Below, piece by piece: positions 1 to 8,573 of a stretch of DNA of 32,262 bases. Position 1 is the first letter of the stretch; the number at the start of each line of letters is the position of its first letter. The notes under the pieces are model-generated. The model made no database searches, was not told the DNA's origin, and worked only from the letters and a program-made list of their open reading frames with translations. This DNA is from Paracoccaceae bacterium. GTDB taxonomy: Bacteria > Pseudomonadota > Alphaproteobacteria > Rhodobacterales > Rhodobacteraceae. The translations under genes and the position numbers were made by a program. Location of the stretch: NCBI GenBank assembly GCA_011389685.1, contig JAABTV010000043.1, positions 1-32,262 of the forward strand. Direction: 5' to 3'.

Positions 1-14
1 TTTCGAGATGGTCA

Positions 15-42
15 TTCATGCTTCCTTTTGGTGAAGCATGAA
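15..42. repeat. Perfect 10-bp inverted repeat
   Basis: TTCATGCTTC (15-24) and GAAGCATGAA (33-42) are exact reverse complements, separated by an 8-base loop. No T-run follows, so a classical terminator is unlikely on the plus strand. The right arm contains the ATG at 38 of the small ORF that follows. It could be an operator, or an RNA hairpin that hides that start codon. Confidence 0.6.
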
Positions 43-259
43 CCGGATCACTCATACACAAAAGAACGGACACTCTCATCTATCGACCTTGCTGGCGAAC
101 TTCGATAATAAGGCCCTGTTAGCTTTGGCAGCGAAGCATCTCAAAAGCACTACCAAGAGCGAATTCGAAAGCTGGCTGACCCGGGCGATGCGCGATCCAA
201 AAGCGGAAAAACTCAAATCCGCAATTAGCAGCGTCCTACCAACGGTCACGGCGCAGTAA
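38..259 (+). CDS. Hypothetical small protein (73 aa), doubtful
   Basis: I do not recognise this family. The reading frame is open for 73 codons, from an ATG lying inside the arm of a strong inverted repeat. There is no clear purine-rich ribosome-binding site. The product is basic and polar, with no membrane segment or signal peptide, and its middle (LLANFDNKALLALAAKHL) looks helical. Base composition is visibly AT-richer than the rest of the window (codons such as AAT, AAG, TTA, AAA), unlike the core genes to the right. This suggests either acquired DNA or non-coding sequence. It is listed because it is the longest plausible frame here, with low confidence that it is expressed. Confidence 0.25.
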   Translation: MNRITHTQKNGHSHLSTLLANFDNKALLALAAKHLKSTTKSEFESWLTRAMRDPKAEKLKSAISSVLPTVTAQ

Positions 260-301
260 AGTCTACGCGGGCAGATAACTTTCGGGCTGGCGAAGATGGT
301 C

Positions 302-348
302 CCAAGATCCACCGAACGGCAGTATTGGGCCGTTCGCTTCGATCTTGG
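302..348. repeat. Nested inverted repeat, predicted strong stem-loop
   Basis: Outer arms CCAAGATC (302-309) and GATCTTGG (341-348) and inner arms CGAACGGC (313-320) and GCCGTTCG (329-336) are exact reverse complements. They are separated only by a small internal loop (CAC/CTTC), and the apical loop is 8 bases. This gives 16 paired bases in 47 nt, in a gene-free stretch (260-535). No T-run follows on either strand, so it is not an obvious terminator. It could be part of a structured RNA or a protein-binding site. Confidence 0.6.
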
Positions 349-447
349 ACAACGCAGGAAATGACTGGCACCAGATCTCAAGCGTTCCCCCATCTCCACC
401 GAACACCCCATTAACCTAACAAACCGTAAACCACCGCCGTTTTCCCC

Positions 448-480
448 GGCAGCCGGGTGGCAGCCGGGGGGCAGCCGGAT
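448..480. repeat. Three tandem 11-bp repeats
   Basis: Three head-to-tail copies of an 11-mer: GGCAGCCGGGT (448-458), GGCAGCCGGGG (459-469) and GGCAGCCGGAT (470-480). They lie about 55 bases downstream of the hflX stop codon in non-coding sequence. The last copy's CCGGAT pairs with ATCCGG at 495-500, a weak hairpin that could contribute to transcription ending after hflX. The remainder of 260-535 holds no gene that I can support. Confidence 0.7.
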
Positions 481-535
481 GTCACCCCCCTGAAATCCGG
501 GGCTCGACGGGCGTTAACCCGGGCGGACGGTGCCC

Positions 536-1849
536 CTAGAGGTCGCGGAAGCGTTGTTCCTGCCGGGCGGTCCAGAGCAGGGTCAGGGCATGGCCATCCT
601 CGGTTTCTTCCTCGTGCTCGACCACGCCTTCGGCGTGCAGCCACGCGCGTTTGCGGCCTTGCGAAAAAGGCAGGACAACCCGGCTTTCATGACGCACCCC
701 GCCCAGCCGCTCCGAGATGCGGGCCAGCAAATCCTCGACCCCCACCCCCGTAACCGCCGATAAAGCCACAACATTCTCATCCCGCGCCGCCGCATTCACC
801 GCCGCCTCCCGCGCGCCCTCGTCCAAGAGGTCGATCTTGTTCCAGACCTCGATCTGCGGCGTCTCTCGCGCCACGCCGAGCGAGGCCAGGATCGCCTCCA
901 CGTCCTCGGCCTGCTCCCGCGTCTCGGGATGCGAGATGTCGCGTACATGCACGATGAGATCGGCCGCCAGCACCTCTTCCAGCGTGGCGCGGAAGGCGGC
1001 GACCAGTTCGGTCGGCAGGTCCGAGATGAACCCCACCGTGTCCGACAAGATCACCTCGGGCCCACCATCGGGCAATTGCACCCGGCGCATGGTCGGGTCG
1101 AGCGTCGCAAAGAGCATGTCCTTGACCATGACCTCCGACCCGGTCAGGCGGTTGAAAAGCGTCGATTTTCCGGCGTTGGTATAGCCCACGAGCGCCACGA
1201 TGGGATAGGGCACCTTGGCGCGGGCCTTGCGGTGCAGGTCGCGGGTCTTGACCACCTTGGCCAGCTGGCGGCGCAGGCGGACGAGTTGTTCGTCAATGGC
1301 GCGGCGGTCGGCCTCGATCTGGGTCTCGCCGGGGCCGCCGACGAATCCCAGCCCGCCGCGCTGACGCTCAAGGTGGGTCCAGGCCCGGACCAGCCGCGTG
1401 CGCTGATAGGAAAGCGCGGCCATCTCGACCTGCAACACGCCCTCGCGGGTGGCGGCGCGGTCTGAAAAGATCTCGAGGATGAGCCCGGTTCGGTCAAGCA
1501 GCTTGACCCCCCATTTCTTTTCGAGATTGCGCTGCTGGACGGGCGAAACCGGGCCGTCGACCAGCACGAGGTCGACCTCGGCCGCCTCGATCCGCGCCCT
1601 GAGTTCCTCGACCTTGCCGGTGCCGAACAACAGGCCCGGATGCGGCCGCGGCAGGCGCACGATCTCCCGGCCCACGACCTCGAGCCCGGGCAGGGCCAGG
1701 GCCAGCGCCACGGCTTCATCCAGCGCGCGCGCGGGATCGCGGCGCCCCTTGGCCGGTCTCGGATCGTTGCGGATGTCGGGATGCAGAACCCAGGCCCGTG
1801 TCAGCCGGTCCTGTGTCTCATGGGTATCGCCGCCGGTCTCTGCGCTCAT
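536..1849 (-). CDS. hflX: GTPase HflX
   Basis: HflX is a translational GTPase that binds 50S subunits and splits or rescues stalled ribosomes. The 437-aa protein has the N-terminal HflX domain, including [11 protein letters not shown] at about residues 73-83. A glycine-rich [15 protein letters not shown] segment at about 165-179 follows. The G domain has G1 GYTNAGKST (222-230), the G3 segment DTVGF (about 270) and G4 NKID (about 336). All the expected motifs are present and length is normal. Its ATG overlaps the hfq stop codon by 4 bp (ATGA), so the two genes are translationally coupled, as in many alphaproteobacteria. It is the last gene of the trkA-trkH-hfq-hflX run. Confidence 0.97.
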   Translation of the reverse strand: MSAETGGDTHETQDRLTRAWVLHPDIRNDPRPAKGRRDPARALDEAVALALALPGLEVVGREIVRLPRPHPGLLFGTGKVEELRARIEAAEVDLVLVDGPVSPVQQRNLEKKWGVKLLDRTGLILEIFSDRAATREGVLQVEMAALSYQRTRLVRAWTHLERQRGGLGFVGGPGETQIEADRRAIDEQLVRLRRQLAKVVKTRDLHRKARAKVPYPIVALVGYTNAGKSTLFNRLTGSEVMVKDMLFATLDPTMRRVQLPDGGPEVILSDTVGFISDLPTELVAAFRATLEEVLAADLIVHVRDISHPETREQAEDVEAILASLGVARETPQIEVWNKIDLLDEGAREAAVNAAARDENVVALSAVTGVGVEDLLARISERLGGVRHESRVVLPFSQGRKRAWLHAEGVVEHEEETEDGHALTLLWTARQEQRFRDL

Positions 1850-2091
1850 GATCCGGAGGCGTCTTCACCGTCGTACAGGTTGATCGGCTGGGCCGGCATG
1901 ATGGTCGAGATCGCGTGCTTGTAGACCAGTTGCGACTGCCCGTCGCGGCGCAGCAGCACACAGAAATTGTCAAACCATGTGATCACCCCCTGAAGCTTCA
2001 CGCCATTGATCAGGAAAATCGTGACCGGAACCTTGGTCTTGCGGACATGGTTGAGGAACGCGTCTTGCAGGTTCTGTCTGTCGGAAGCCAT
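1846..2091 (-). CDS. hfq: RNA chaperone Hfq
   Basis: Hfq is a hexameric Sm-like protein that helps small RNAs pair with mRNAs. The 81-aa product begins with the canonical [18 protein letters not shown]. It carries the Sm1 region ([27 protein letters not shown]) and the Sm2 motif ([10 protein letters not shown]), followed by a short acidic tail, as expected for alphaproteobacterial Hfq. An AAGGG lies about 12 bases before the ATG. It overlaps hflX by 4 bp. A 133-bp gap separates it from trkH upstream, enough for its own promoter, though I could not pick one with confidence. Confidence 0.98.
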   Translation of the reverse strand: MASDRQNLQDAFLNHVRKTKVPVTIFLINGVKLQGVITWFDNFCVLLRRDGQSQLVYKHAISTIMPAQPINLYDGEDASGS

Positions 2092-2224
2092 GTGTCAGAT
2101 GCCCTTGTTCTTGCCCGGTGCCCCTCTGCGACACCTTTTCAGGTTTCGACCGAGTATGTCGTGGCCATGGGGGAGATTCCAGAGCTAATTGTAAAGCCCG
2201 AAACAGATCGCCGCGCAAGGCGCG

Positions 2225-3739
2225 TCAATCGCGCCACAATGCCGGATTGATCAGCGCGATGATCGCCAGCATCTCAAGGCGTCCCAGCACCATCGCCGCC
2301 GACAGGATCAGCTTACCGGTGGTGCCGAAATCGCTCAGCACGATGGGTGTTTCCGCCGCTGTCTGGATCAGCGGGCCGGTGGTCGAAAGCGTTGCGATGG
2401 CCAGAACCGTCGCCTGTTCGAAATCCGCCCCCACCAGGGCCATCAGGGCCATGACCGTCGCCAGCGACACCGCGAAAAGCATGAAGAAGACCCAGGCGAC
2501 AAAGGCTCCCTTGCGGCGCAGCCTGCGGCTGTGGCTCGACGCGCGACCGACCGAGTTGGGGTGGATCAGCCGCTCCATCTCGCGCAGCCCGTTGAGATAG
2601 AGCGCATAGACCCGAAGCAGCTTGACCCCGCCGGCAGTGGTCGCGACCCCGCCCCCGATCAGCGACAGGCCCAGCAGGATCATCCCCGGCGTGTCCAGCC
2701 CCGACCAGTCGCGCACATCGGTCCAGGCCGCGCTTTCGAACCCGGTGGTGGACAGGAACGAGAGCACCGTAAAGACCCCGCCCCAAAGCGCCCGGGACGC
2801 CGCGGCGATATCCTCGACCTCGTCGAATTCGAACGCACCGAGCCAGTGCCGCAGGAACAGGACCAGGGGCACCCCGATGATCATCAGCAGACCCAGCCGG
2901 AATTCCGGGTCGCGCAGCAGACCGGGGCGCGAGGTGGTCAGCGTGTCGGCGGTGAAGGTCAACCGGCTGAGCGCGAAAAAGAGGAAGAGAAAGATCACCG
3001 CCTCGCCGATCAGGCCCGACCCGGCGTTCTGCACACCCCCCAGCGGCGAGATTCCGCTGGTCGCGAGGGTCGACATCGCATGCGCCAGCGCCACCAGCGG
3101 CCGGTCGCCCGACACCACGAGGCACAGCCACAGCACCGCGGTCAGCCCGGTGTAGATCGGCAGGAGCAGGCGCGCGCTGCGCAGGATGCGATGCATCGCA
3201 GCGGCGCGGTCGTAATGGTCCAGCGCCGTGTCGCCCTGCCCCGGCTCGGCCGAGGTCGTGACCTCGAACCCGCCCAGATTGAGCGGCGCGAGGATCGCGG
3301 CGGCGGCGACCCACATCAGGAAACCGCCCATCCAGCCCACCTGCGCGCGCCACAGATGCATCGTGTCCGACAGCCGCGCCGGCGCGAACAGCGTGGCGCC
3401 CGTGGTGGTCAGCGACGAGACCATTTCGAAATAGGCGTTGACATAGCTGGTGGTGCCCAACCCCTCATAGAGCGGCAGCGCCAGGAACACCGGCAACAGC
3501 GTGAACGCCCCGAACAGCGCAAGAAGCTCGCCCAGCCCGCCGCGCCCGCGCGGGCGTCGTCCGATCCGCGTGATCAGGATCAGCACCGCCACGAAAAGCC
3601 CCAGGGTGCCGGAATAGAAGAACGCCCGCGCCTCGGCAAAGCGTTCATTGGCCAGCCCGTGAATCGCCGGAACATACATCGACGCCGCCGCCACCGCCCA
3701 AAGGGCAAGGAAAAGCGGGATGTTGCGGGTGCGCTGCAT
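2225..3739 (-). CDS. trkH: Potassium uptake protein TrkH
   Basis: TrkH is the membrane-spanning, potassium-translocating subunit of the Trk system and works with the NAD-binding TrkA. The 504-aa protein is strongly hydrophobic from the N-terminus onward. It shows the four pore-loop repeats of the SKT superfamily: SLTTTGAT (about 107-114), STLATSGIS (about 223-231), SFLSTTGFES (about 328-337) and ATLSTTGP near the C-terminus. Length fits the shorter alphaproteobacterial TrkH/TrkG form. It starts 4 bp after the trkA stop codon, so the two are co-transcribed and probably coupled. Confidence 0.95.
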   Translation of the reverse strand: MQRTRNIPLFLALWAVAAASMYVPAIHGLANERFAEARAFFYSGTLGLFVAVLILITRIGRRPRGRGGLGELLALFGAFTLLPVFLALPLYEGLGTTSYVNAYFEMVSSLTTTGATLFAPARLSDTMHLWRAQVGWMGGFLMWVAAAAILAPLNLGGFEVTTSAEPGQGDTALDHYDRAAAMHRILRSARLLLPIYTGLTAVLWLCLVVSGDRPLVALAHAMSTLATSGISPLGGVQNAGSGLIGEAVIFLFLFFALSRLTFTADTLTTSRPGLLRDPEFRLGLLMIIGVPLVLFLRHWLGAFEFDEVEDIAAASRALWGGVFTVLSFLSTTGFESAAWTDVRDWSGLDTPGMILLGLSLIGGGVATTAGGVKLLRVYALYLNGLREMERLIHPNSVGRASSHSRRLRRKGAFVAWVFFMLFAVSLATVMALMALVGADFEQATVLAIATLSTTGPLIQTAAETPIVLSDFGTTGKLILSAAMVLGRLEMLAIIALINPALWRD

Positions 3740-3743
3740 CGGC

Positions 3744-5123
3744 TCAGAAAAAGTCGATCGAGACCTGCAACAGGCGCTCGACCTCGGGGACCTCCTTGGA
3801 CATGGCGAAGATCACGATCACGTCGCCCTCTTCGATCCGCATCCGGCCCGTGGGTTTCACCAGCTTGTCACCGGATTTGAGGATCGCGCCGATCAGCACG
3901 CCTTCGGGAAAGTCGATCTCGCGCACGGTCTGGCCGGTGATGGGCGAGGTCGACAGCACTTCGGCCTCGATGATCTCGGCTTCGGCATCGCCGATCGAAT
4001 AGACACCGCGCACCCGACCGTGGCGGATATGGCGCAGGATCGACGAAACCGTGGTCGCGCGCGGGTTGATATAGGCGTCGATTCCCATCGGCCCCATCAA
4101 CGGCACCAGCGAGGGGTCGTTGATCAACGCGATCGCCATCGGGCAGCCTTCGGATTTGGCGCGCACTGCGGCCAGAAGATTGGTCTTGTCGTCATCGGTC
4201 ACGCAGAGCACGGCATTGGCCCGGTCAATGCCCGCCTCGGCCAGAAGCGCGGCATCGAGCCCGTCACCGTGCAGGACGATGGTCCGCTCTAGGATGTCGG
4301 CCGCGCGTTCGGCCACGCTGCGGCTTTTCTCGATCATCTTGGCGCGAATCCGCACCTGCTGGGATTCCAGCGCCGAGGCCACGGCCAGCCCGACATTGCC
4401 CCCACCCACGATCACCAGGCGCTCGGGCTTGGTGTTGGTCTTGCCGAACACCTCGAGCGTGCGGGCAACGTCTTCGTTGGCGACACAGATGTAGCAATCG
4501 TCATCCGCGAAGATCTGATCCCCCGCCTCCGGCACGAACAGCCGGCCCCTGCGGCGGATGCCGACCACGATCACCTTGAGCGTCGAGAAAAGGTCGGTCA
4601 GTTGGCGCAGCGGGGTGTTGAGCACCGGGCAATCGGTGTCGATCCTGATCCCGAGGATCTTGGCCCTGCCGCCGAGAAAATTCTCGGTGTCGAAGGCGGC
4701 CGGGGCATGCAGCCGGTTGAGCGCGGCCTCGGCCACCTCGCGCTCGGGGCTGATCACCACGTCGATGGGCAGGTGGTCACGGCGGTAGAGATCGGAATAG
4801 ATCGCCGTCAGATAGCTTTGCGCACGCAGCCGCGCGATCTTGCGCGGAATCGAAAAGACCGAATGGGCCACCTGGCAGGTGACCATGTTGACCTCGTCCG
4901 AATAGGTCGCGGCGATGATCATGTCGGCATCCCGTGCCCCGGCGCGTTCAAGAACGTCCGGATAGGAGGCAAAGCCGGCAATCCCCTGCACATCGAGCGT
5001 ATCGGTCGCCCGGCGCACCAGATCGGGGTTGCTGTCGACCACGGTCACTTCGTTCATTTCACCCGAAAGGTGCCGGGCGATCTGCCAGCCGACCTGCCCG
5101 GCCCCGCAAATGATGACCTTCAT
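3744..5123 (-). CDS. trkA: Trk potassium transport protein TrkA
   Basis: TrkA is the cytoplasmic regulatory ring subunit of the Trk potassium channel. The 459-aa product has two RCK modules, each opening with a Rossmann nucleotide-binding motif: MKVIICGAGQVGWQIARHL at residue 1 and ERLVIVGGGNVGLAVASAL at about 230. Each is followed by a TrkA-C domain. I chose the ATG at 5123 because the protein then begins exactly at the first beta strand. It is also preceded by an AAAAAGGGG ribosome-binding site. The frame is open a further 38 codons upstream but that extension has no family resemblance. It is the first gene of the trkA-trkH-hfq-hflX run. Confidence 0.95.
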   Translation of the reverse strand: MKVIICGAGQVGWQIARHLSGEMNEVTVVDSNPDLVRRATDTLDVQGIAGFASYPDVLERAGARDADMIIAATYSDEVNMVTCQVAHSVFSIPRKIARLRAQSYLTAIYSDLYRRDHLPIDVVISPEREVAEAALNRLHAPAAFDTENFLGGRAKILGIRIDTDCPVLNTPLRQLTDLFSTLKVIVVGIRRRGRLFVPEAGDQIFADDDCYICVANEDVARTLEVFGKTNTKPERLVIVGGGNVGLAVASALESQQVRIRAKMIEKSRSVAERAADILERTIVLHGDGLDAALLAEAGIDRANAVLCVTDDDKTNLLAAVRAKSEGCPMAIALINDPSLVPLMGPMGIDAYINPRATTVSSILRHIRHGRVRGVYSIGDAEAEIIEAEVLSTSPITGQTVREIDFPEGVLIGAILKSGDKLVKPTGRMRIEEGDVIVIFAMSKEVPEVERLLQVSIDFF

Positions 5124-5659
5124 GGCCCGCAATCCCCTTTTTGCAAGGGTTTGCATGGCAGATGGGGCTGCGCCGGTCAATTGCTTTGTCAACCGGTTCT
5201 GCGCCGGCCGGAGTCCCCTGAATGAGAAGACCGGCATTGATCGCGATCACCCGGTCGTCATCGGCCTGCGTGATCCGGGACAAGGACGGATCCTTTCCGG
5301 GGATTATTAGCGATTGACTGCCATGCGCGGCCATGCTGGACAAGGGATGGTTGTTTGTGGCAAAATCGGCACAGCGGATAGGCTGCCGACAAGGCAGCAG
5401 CGGGAAAATTCCGGCAGACGGGCATATGGGACGGCTTGGCCGCGAAATATTCAACCAGAATGCAAGCAGCCGACTTTGCGGACTTTTTTTAACACATCCG
5501 TTCCCATGCCGATCAGGGTCCGCCGCAGGTCATAGGGGCGATGTGCGCAGCGCATTTGCAATTGACCTGTTCTTTACCATCTAGACAAAAGGCGCCAAAG
5601 GGTAAGCACTTCATACCTTTTACAAGGAGCACACCGGGAAGGAAACGAGCACCGCCGCG
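5124..5659. other. Intergenic region between divergent trkA and LysR genes
   Basis: This 536-bp gene-free stretch separates the divergent trkA and LysR-type genes. The part from about 5380 to 5640 is clearly AT-richer than the coding DNA. A weak hairpin (CCG..CGG) followed by seven T residues ends at 5490, and a TTGACC lies near 5562, but I cannot assign a promoter or RNA gene with confidence. Open frames here show no recognisable protein. Confidence 0.5.
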
Positions 5660-6547
5660 ATGAAACATTTCGACACTGCAAAACCGATGCCTGCCATCTT
5701 CGACGATCTGCGCACCATTCTCGTGGTGCATCGCAGTGGATCGATGGCCGAAGCTGCGCGGACGCTGGGCGTCACGCCATCGACCGTATCGCGACAGGTC
5801 TCGCGCCTGCGCGAGATTCTGGGCTTCTACCCGTTCGTCAAGGCCGACGGGAACTGGCGGCTCAATCCCATGCTGCTGAAACTCGTCGATGCGTTCGAGA
5901 CCGCCGAAGGCCTGGTGGCGAGCGAATTGCGCCGCCTCAACCACCAGGATCCCGACCTCAAGCGCGAGGTCAAGATTGCCGGTCCCGCCTCGATCATATC
6001 ACATGTCCTGATCCCCGCCTGTCCCGACATCATGAGGGACCACCCGCAGGTCGTTCCGGTGTTCGAACGCCGCCTCAATGCCGAAGGGTTGGGGCTGCAT
6101 GACGTTGTCATCGCGTTCCAACCGCCCGGGGCCGGACGGTTCAAGATTCGGCGCTGCGCGAAATTCGATTATGCGCTCTACGCACCGGAAGGCTGGGAAA
6201 AGGGCGATGGCTGGATCACCCTCATCGACAAGTTCGCCGCCGATCATACCGCTGATGCCGAACGCTTTTTCGGACGCGCTCCGTCCCTCAAGACCGACAG
6301 TTTCGATCAGGCGATCCGGGCGATGCACCGTCTGAACCTTGCCGGCGCCCTTCCCCTGGCGGTTGCGCAGAATGCGCCCGGGCTGAAACGGCTGGAAGCC
6401 AGGAACCTGGAGGTTTCGCGGGATCTGTTCGTGATCCACCACGAAAGTCGCAGCAGCGATCCGGACATCCGGGCCACGGTCAACTGGGTCATGCAATGCC
6501 TGGAAGGCATGACGGATTCAAATCCGGCATCGGCGAAAGATGGGTAA
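5660..6547 (+). CDS. LysR-type transcriptional regulator
   Basis: The 295-aa protein has an N-terminal winged helix-turn-helix of the LysR type. In FDDLRTILVVHRSGSMAEAARTL...TPSTVSRQVSRLRE (about 14-52), the recognition helix is TPSTVSRQVSRLR. A longer effector-binding region of the periplasmic-binding-protein fold follows. LysR regulators respond to a small ligand and often control a neighbouring gene. Here the co-directional DoxX-like gene starts 103 bp downstream and is the natural candidate target. A GGAAGGAAACG lies 12-20 bases before the ATG, which is rather far; an internal ATG at 5687 has no ribosome-binding site, so I keep the longer form. The ligand cannot be told. Confidence 0.85.
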   Translation: MKHFDTAKPMPAIFDDLRTILVVHRSGSMAEAARTLGVTPSTVSRQVSRLREILGFYPFVKADGNWRLNPMLLKLVDAFETAEGLVASELRRLNHQDPDLKREVKIAGPASIISHVLIPACPDIMRDHPQVVPVFERRLNAEGLGLHDVVIAFQPPGAGRFKIRRCAKFDYALYAPEGWEKGDGWITLIDKFAADHTADAERFFGRAPSLKTDSFDQAIRAMHRLNLAGALPLAVAQNAPGLKRLEARNLEVSRDLFVIHHESRSSDPDIRATVNWVMQCLEGMTDSNPASAKDG

Positions 6548-6568
6548 TTGCAGAATTCGCACGACCGC

Positions 6569-6580
6569 ACTTGCACAAGT
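6569..6580. promoter_or_regulatory. Candidate operator upstream of the DoxX-like gene
   Basis: An interrupted inverted repeat, ACTTG-CA-CAAGT, lies in the 103-bp AT-rich gap between the LysR-type gene and the DoxX-like gene. LysR regulators usually bind imperfect palindromes of this kind. No binding evidence exists, and no firm -35/-10 pair was identified next to it. Confidence 0.3.
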
Positions 6581-6650
6581 TTAAGTTGACCCTCCCCACC
6601 TCAAATTGCACACAAGAAAAAACAAGAACAGTCTGCAAACGAGGCAAGGA

Positions 6651-7070
6651 ATGAAACATCTTATCCCGCTGGCCGGGCTGATCAGTCGTCTTTACCTGGC
6701 CGTCTTCTTTTTCGCCCACGCCCTGCAATACAAGCTCGGACCAAACCCCGAGTGGCTGGCCAAGGCGTTTCCGGCCCATGGGGGCATGGATGGCTCGGGC
6801 TGGCAGCAGGAGATCGTCGTCGTCTTGCTGCTGATCATCTCGCTCTGGTTGATCGCAGGCATCCGCAGCCGGTTCGTCGGACTGATCGGGTTCGTGCTGT
6901 GTTCGGCCAACGTCATCCTGCTACATCAGGCGCCGCTCGAAATGCTGATGCCGATGGCCTGGACACCCGACCGCCTGGCCGCTTTTGCTGCCGTGCTGAT
7001 GCTTGCGCTTGTGGGCGGTGGAAAGTGGCGGCTTTACCCGGGCGGCTGGAAGCTCAGCAACGTGATCTGA
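6651..7070 (+). CDS. DoxX-like small membrane protein
   Basis: The 139-aa integral membrane protein has about four hydrophobic segments: LIPLAGLISRLYLAVFFFAHAL, IVVVLLLIISLWLIAGI, FVGLIGFVLCSANVILL and LAAFAAVLMLALVGGG. The first helix with an Arg near its start, followed by FFAHALQYKLG and an amphipathic loop, resembles the DoxX/DoxD family. Members are linked to quinone or redox functions, but their activities are mostly unproven. The ATG at 6651 is preceded by GAGGCAAGGA, an excellent ribosome-binding site, so a frame extending 15 codons further upstream is not used. A strong terminator follows at 7101. It is probably controlled by the upstream LysR-type gene. Confidence 0.6.
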   Translation: MKHLIPLAGLISRLYLAVFFFAHALQYKLGPNPEWLAKAFPAHGGMDGSGWQQEIVVVLLLIISLWLIAGIRSRFVGLIGFVLCSANVILLHQAPLEMLMPMAWTPDRLAAFAAVLMLALVGGGKWRLYPGGWKLSNVI

Positions 7071-7100
7071 TCGAAACGAGGGACATCCGAAGGATGGCAT

Positions 7101-7136
7101 GACCGGCCCCGGCAATGCGGGCCGGTCCTGTTTATT
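7101..7136 (+). terminator. Intrinsic terminator after the DoxX-like gene
   Basis: The exact 9-bp stem GACCGGCCC (7101-7109) / GGGCCGGTC (7119-7127) has a 9-base loop and is followed by CTGTTTATT. It lies 31 bp after the DoxX-like stop codon. The stem could also slow transcription coming from ntrX on the other strand, but there is no T-run on that side. Confidence 0.8.
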
Positions 7137-7163
7137 GACGCGACCGGTTCCCACCGCCGCCGT

Positions 7164-8567
7164 TCACTCCTGCTCCTCGCCCATGATCGCCACCCGGGCG
7201 CCCGCCTTGTTCGTCGTAACCACGCCCAGCGACTTCAGCTTGCGATGCAGGGCGCTGCGTTCCATGCCGACGAATTGCGCCGTGCGGCTGATGTTGCCGC
7301 CGAAACGGTTGATCTGGGTCAGCAGGTATTCGCGCTCGAAGGCCTCGCGCGCTTCGCGCAGGGGCAAGGTGGCCAGAACCCCGGGCAGGACCACGCGGCT
7401 GTCGTCGTCCCCCTTGTCACCGTCATTGGGCAGTTCCCTTGCCCCGATCGCACCCGACGACTCGCCCAGGATCAGCAATCGCTCGATCACGTTGCGCAAC
7501 TGGCGAACATTCCCCGGCCAGGCCATGGTCTGCATCAGGGCCACCGCCTCATCCGAAAGCGCGCGCAGGGGCAGGCCCTGGGTGCGGTTGAAATCGGCGA
7601 TGAAATGCTCGGCCAGCAGCGGGATGTCCTCGCGCCGGTCCTCAAGGCTCGGCACGGCGATCGGCACCACGTTGAGCCGGTGGTAAAGCTCTTCACGGAA
7701 CCGACCGGCAGCGATTTCGCTTTCCAGATCGCGCGATGTCGATGTGATGACCCTGAGATCGACGCGCACCTTTTCCGATCCGCCGACCCGCAGGAACTGC
7801 TGATCGACCAGAATGCGCAGGATCTTTGACTGCGTGCCCGGCGGCATGTCCGCCACCTCGTCGAAATAGATCACGCCACCATGCGCCTCTTCGAGAAGCC
7901 CCGGCTCGACCCCGCGCTCGGCGCTTTCGCGGCCGAACAGGACCTCTTCCATCCGGTCCGGCTCGATCGAGGCGGAACTGACCACCACGAACGGCCCATC
8001 CTTGCGGGCAGAATTGCCATGGATGTAGCGCGCCGCGATCTCCTTGCCCGCGCCGGGCGGCCCCGACAGCATCACCCGCCCGTTCGACCGCGTCACCTTG
8101 TCGAGCTGGCTGACGAGCGCGCGGTGTGCGCCCGACTGTCCGATCATCTCGGCGCTGACGATGTCCTTGCGCTTGAGCTGCGTGTTCTCGCGGCGCAGGC
8201 GCGAGGTCTCCATCGCCCGGCGGATCACCACCAGAAGCTGGTCGATGTTGAAGGGCTTTTCGATGAAGTCATAGGCCCCCTGCTTGATCGCCGCGACCGC
8301 GATCTCGATATTGCCATGGCCCGAAATGATGATGATCGGGATCTCGGGCCGGTCGCGCTTGACGGTCTTGAGAATGTCGATCCCGTCCATCCGGCTGTCC
8401 TTGAGCCAGATATCGAGGATCATCAGTGCCGGCGGGTCCGACGTGACCTCTTTCATCGCGTCATCGGAATTGCCGGCCAGCCGCGTGGCATAGCCTTCGT
8501 CCTCGAGGATATCCGCGATCAACTCGCGGATATCGCGTTCGTCATCGACAATCAGAATGTCACCCAT
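7164..8567 (-). CDS. ntrX: Nitrogen regulation response regulator NtrX
   Basis: NtrX is the response regulator partner of NtrY. The 467-aa protein has a receiver domain with acidic residues D9/D10, phospho-acceptor D52 (ILDIW), switch residue in IISGHG and lysine in EKPF. An AAA+ domain with Walker A GPPGAGKE and Walker B-like VIYFDEVADMP follows. A Fis-type helix-turn-helix closes the protein (NISRTAQFVGMERSALHRKLKSLG). The sigma54-contact GAFTGA loop is absent: the region reads LFGRESAERGVEPGLLEEA. Known Rhodobacter NtrX proteins also lack it, implying sigma54-independent control. ntrX begins 6 bp after the ntrY stop codon. Confidence 0.95.
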   Translation of the reverse strand: MGDILIVDDERDIRELIADILEDEGYATRLAGNSDDAMKEVTSDPPALMILDIWLKDSRMDGIDILKTVKRDRPEIPIIIISGHGNIEIAVAAIKQGAYDFIEKPFNIDQLLVVIRRAMETSRLRRENTQLKRKDIVSAEMIGQSGAHRALVSQLDKVTRSNGRVMLSGPPGAGKEIAARYIHGNSARKDGPFVVVSSASIEPDRMEEVLFGRESAERGVEPGLLEEAHGGVIYFDEVADMPPGTQSKILRILVDQQFLRVGGSEKVRVDLRVITSTSRDLESEIAAGRFREELYHRLNVVPIAVPSLEDRREDIPLLAEHFIADFNRTQGLPLRALSDEAVALMQTMAWPGNVRQLRNVIERLLILGESSGAIGARELPNDGDKGDDDSRVVLPGVLATLPLREAREAFEREYLLTQINRFGGNISRTAQFVGMERSALHRKLKSLGVVTTNKAGARVAIMGEEQE

Positions 8568-8573
8568 TTTCCC

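Noticed and set aside
282..360. Integron attC site around the nested stem-loop
   Set aside because: Neither the RYYYAAC nor the GTTRRRY core site is present at the expected ends, and no integrase is in the window.
5059..5454. Minus-strand reading frame before trkA
   Set aside because: It runs out of frame across the true trkA start and has no recognisable protein features; trkA has its own well-placed start at 5123.
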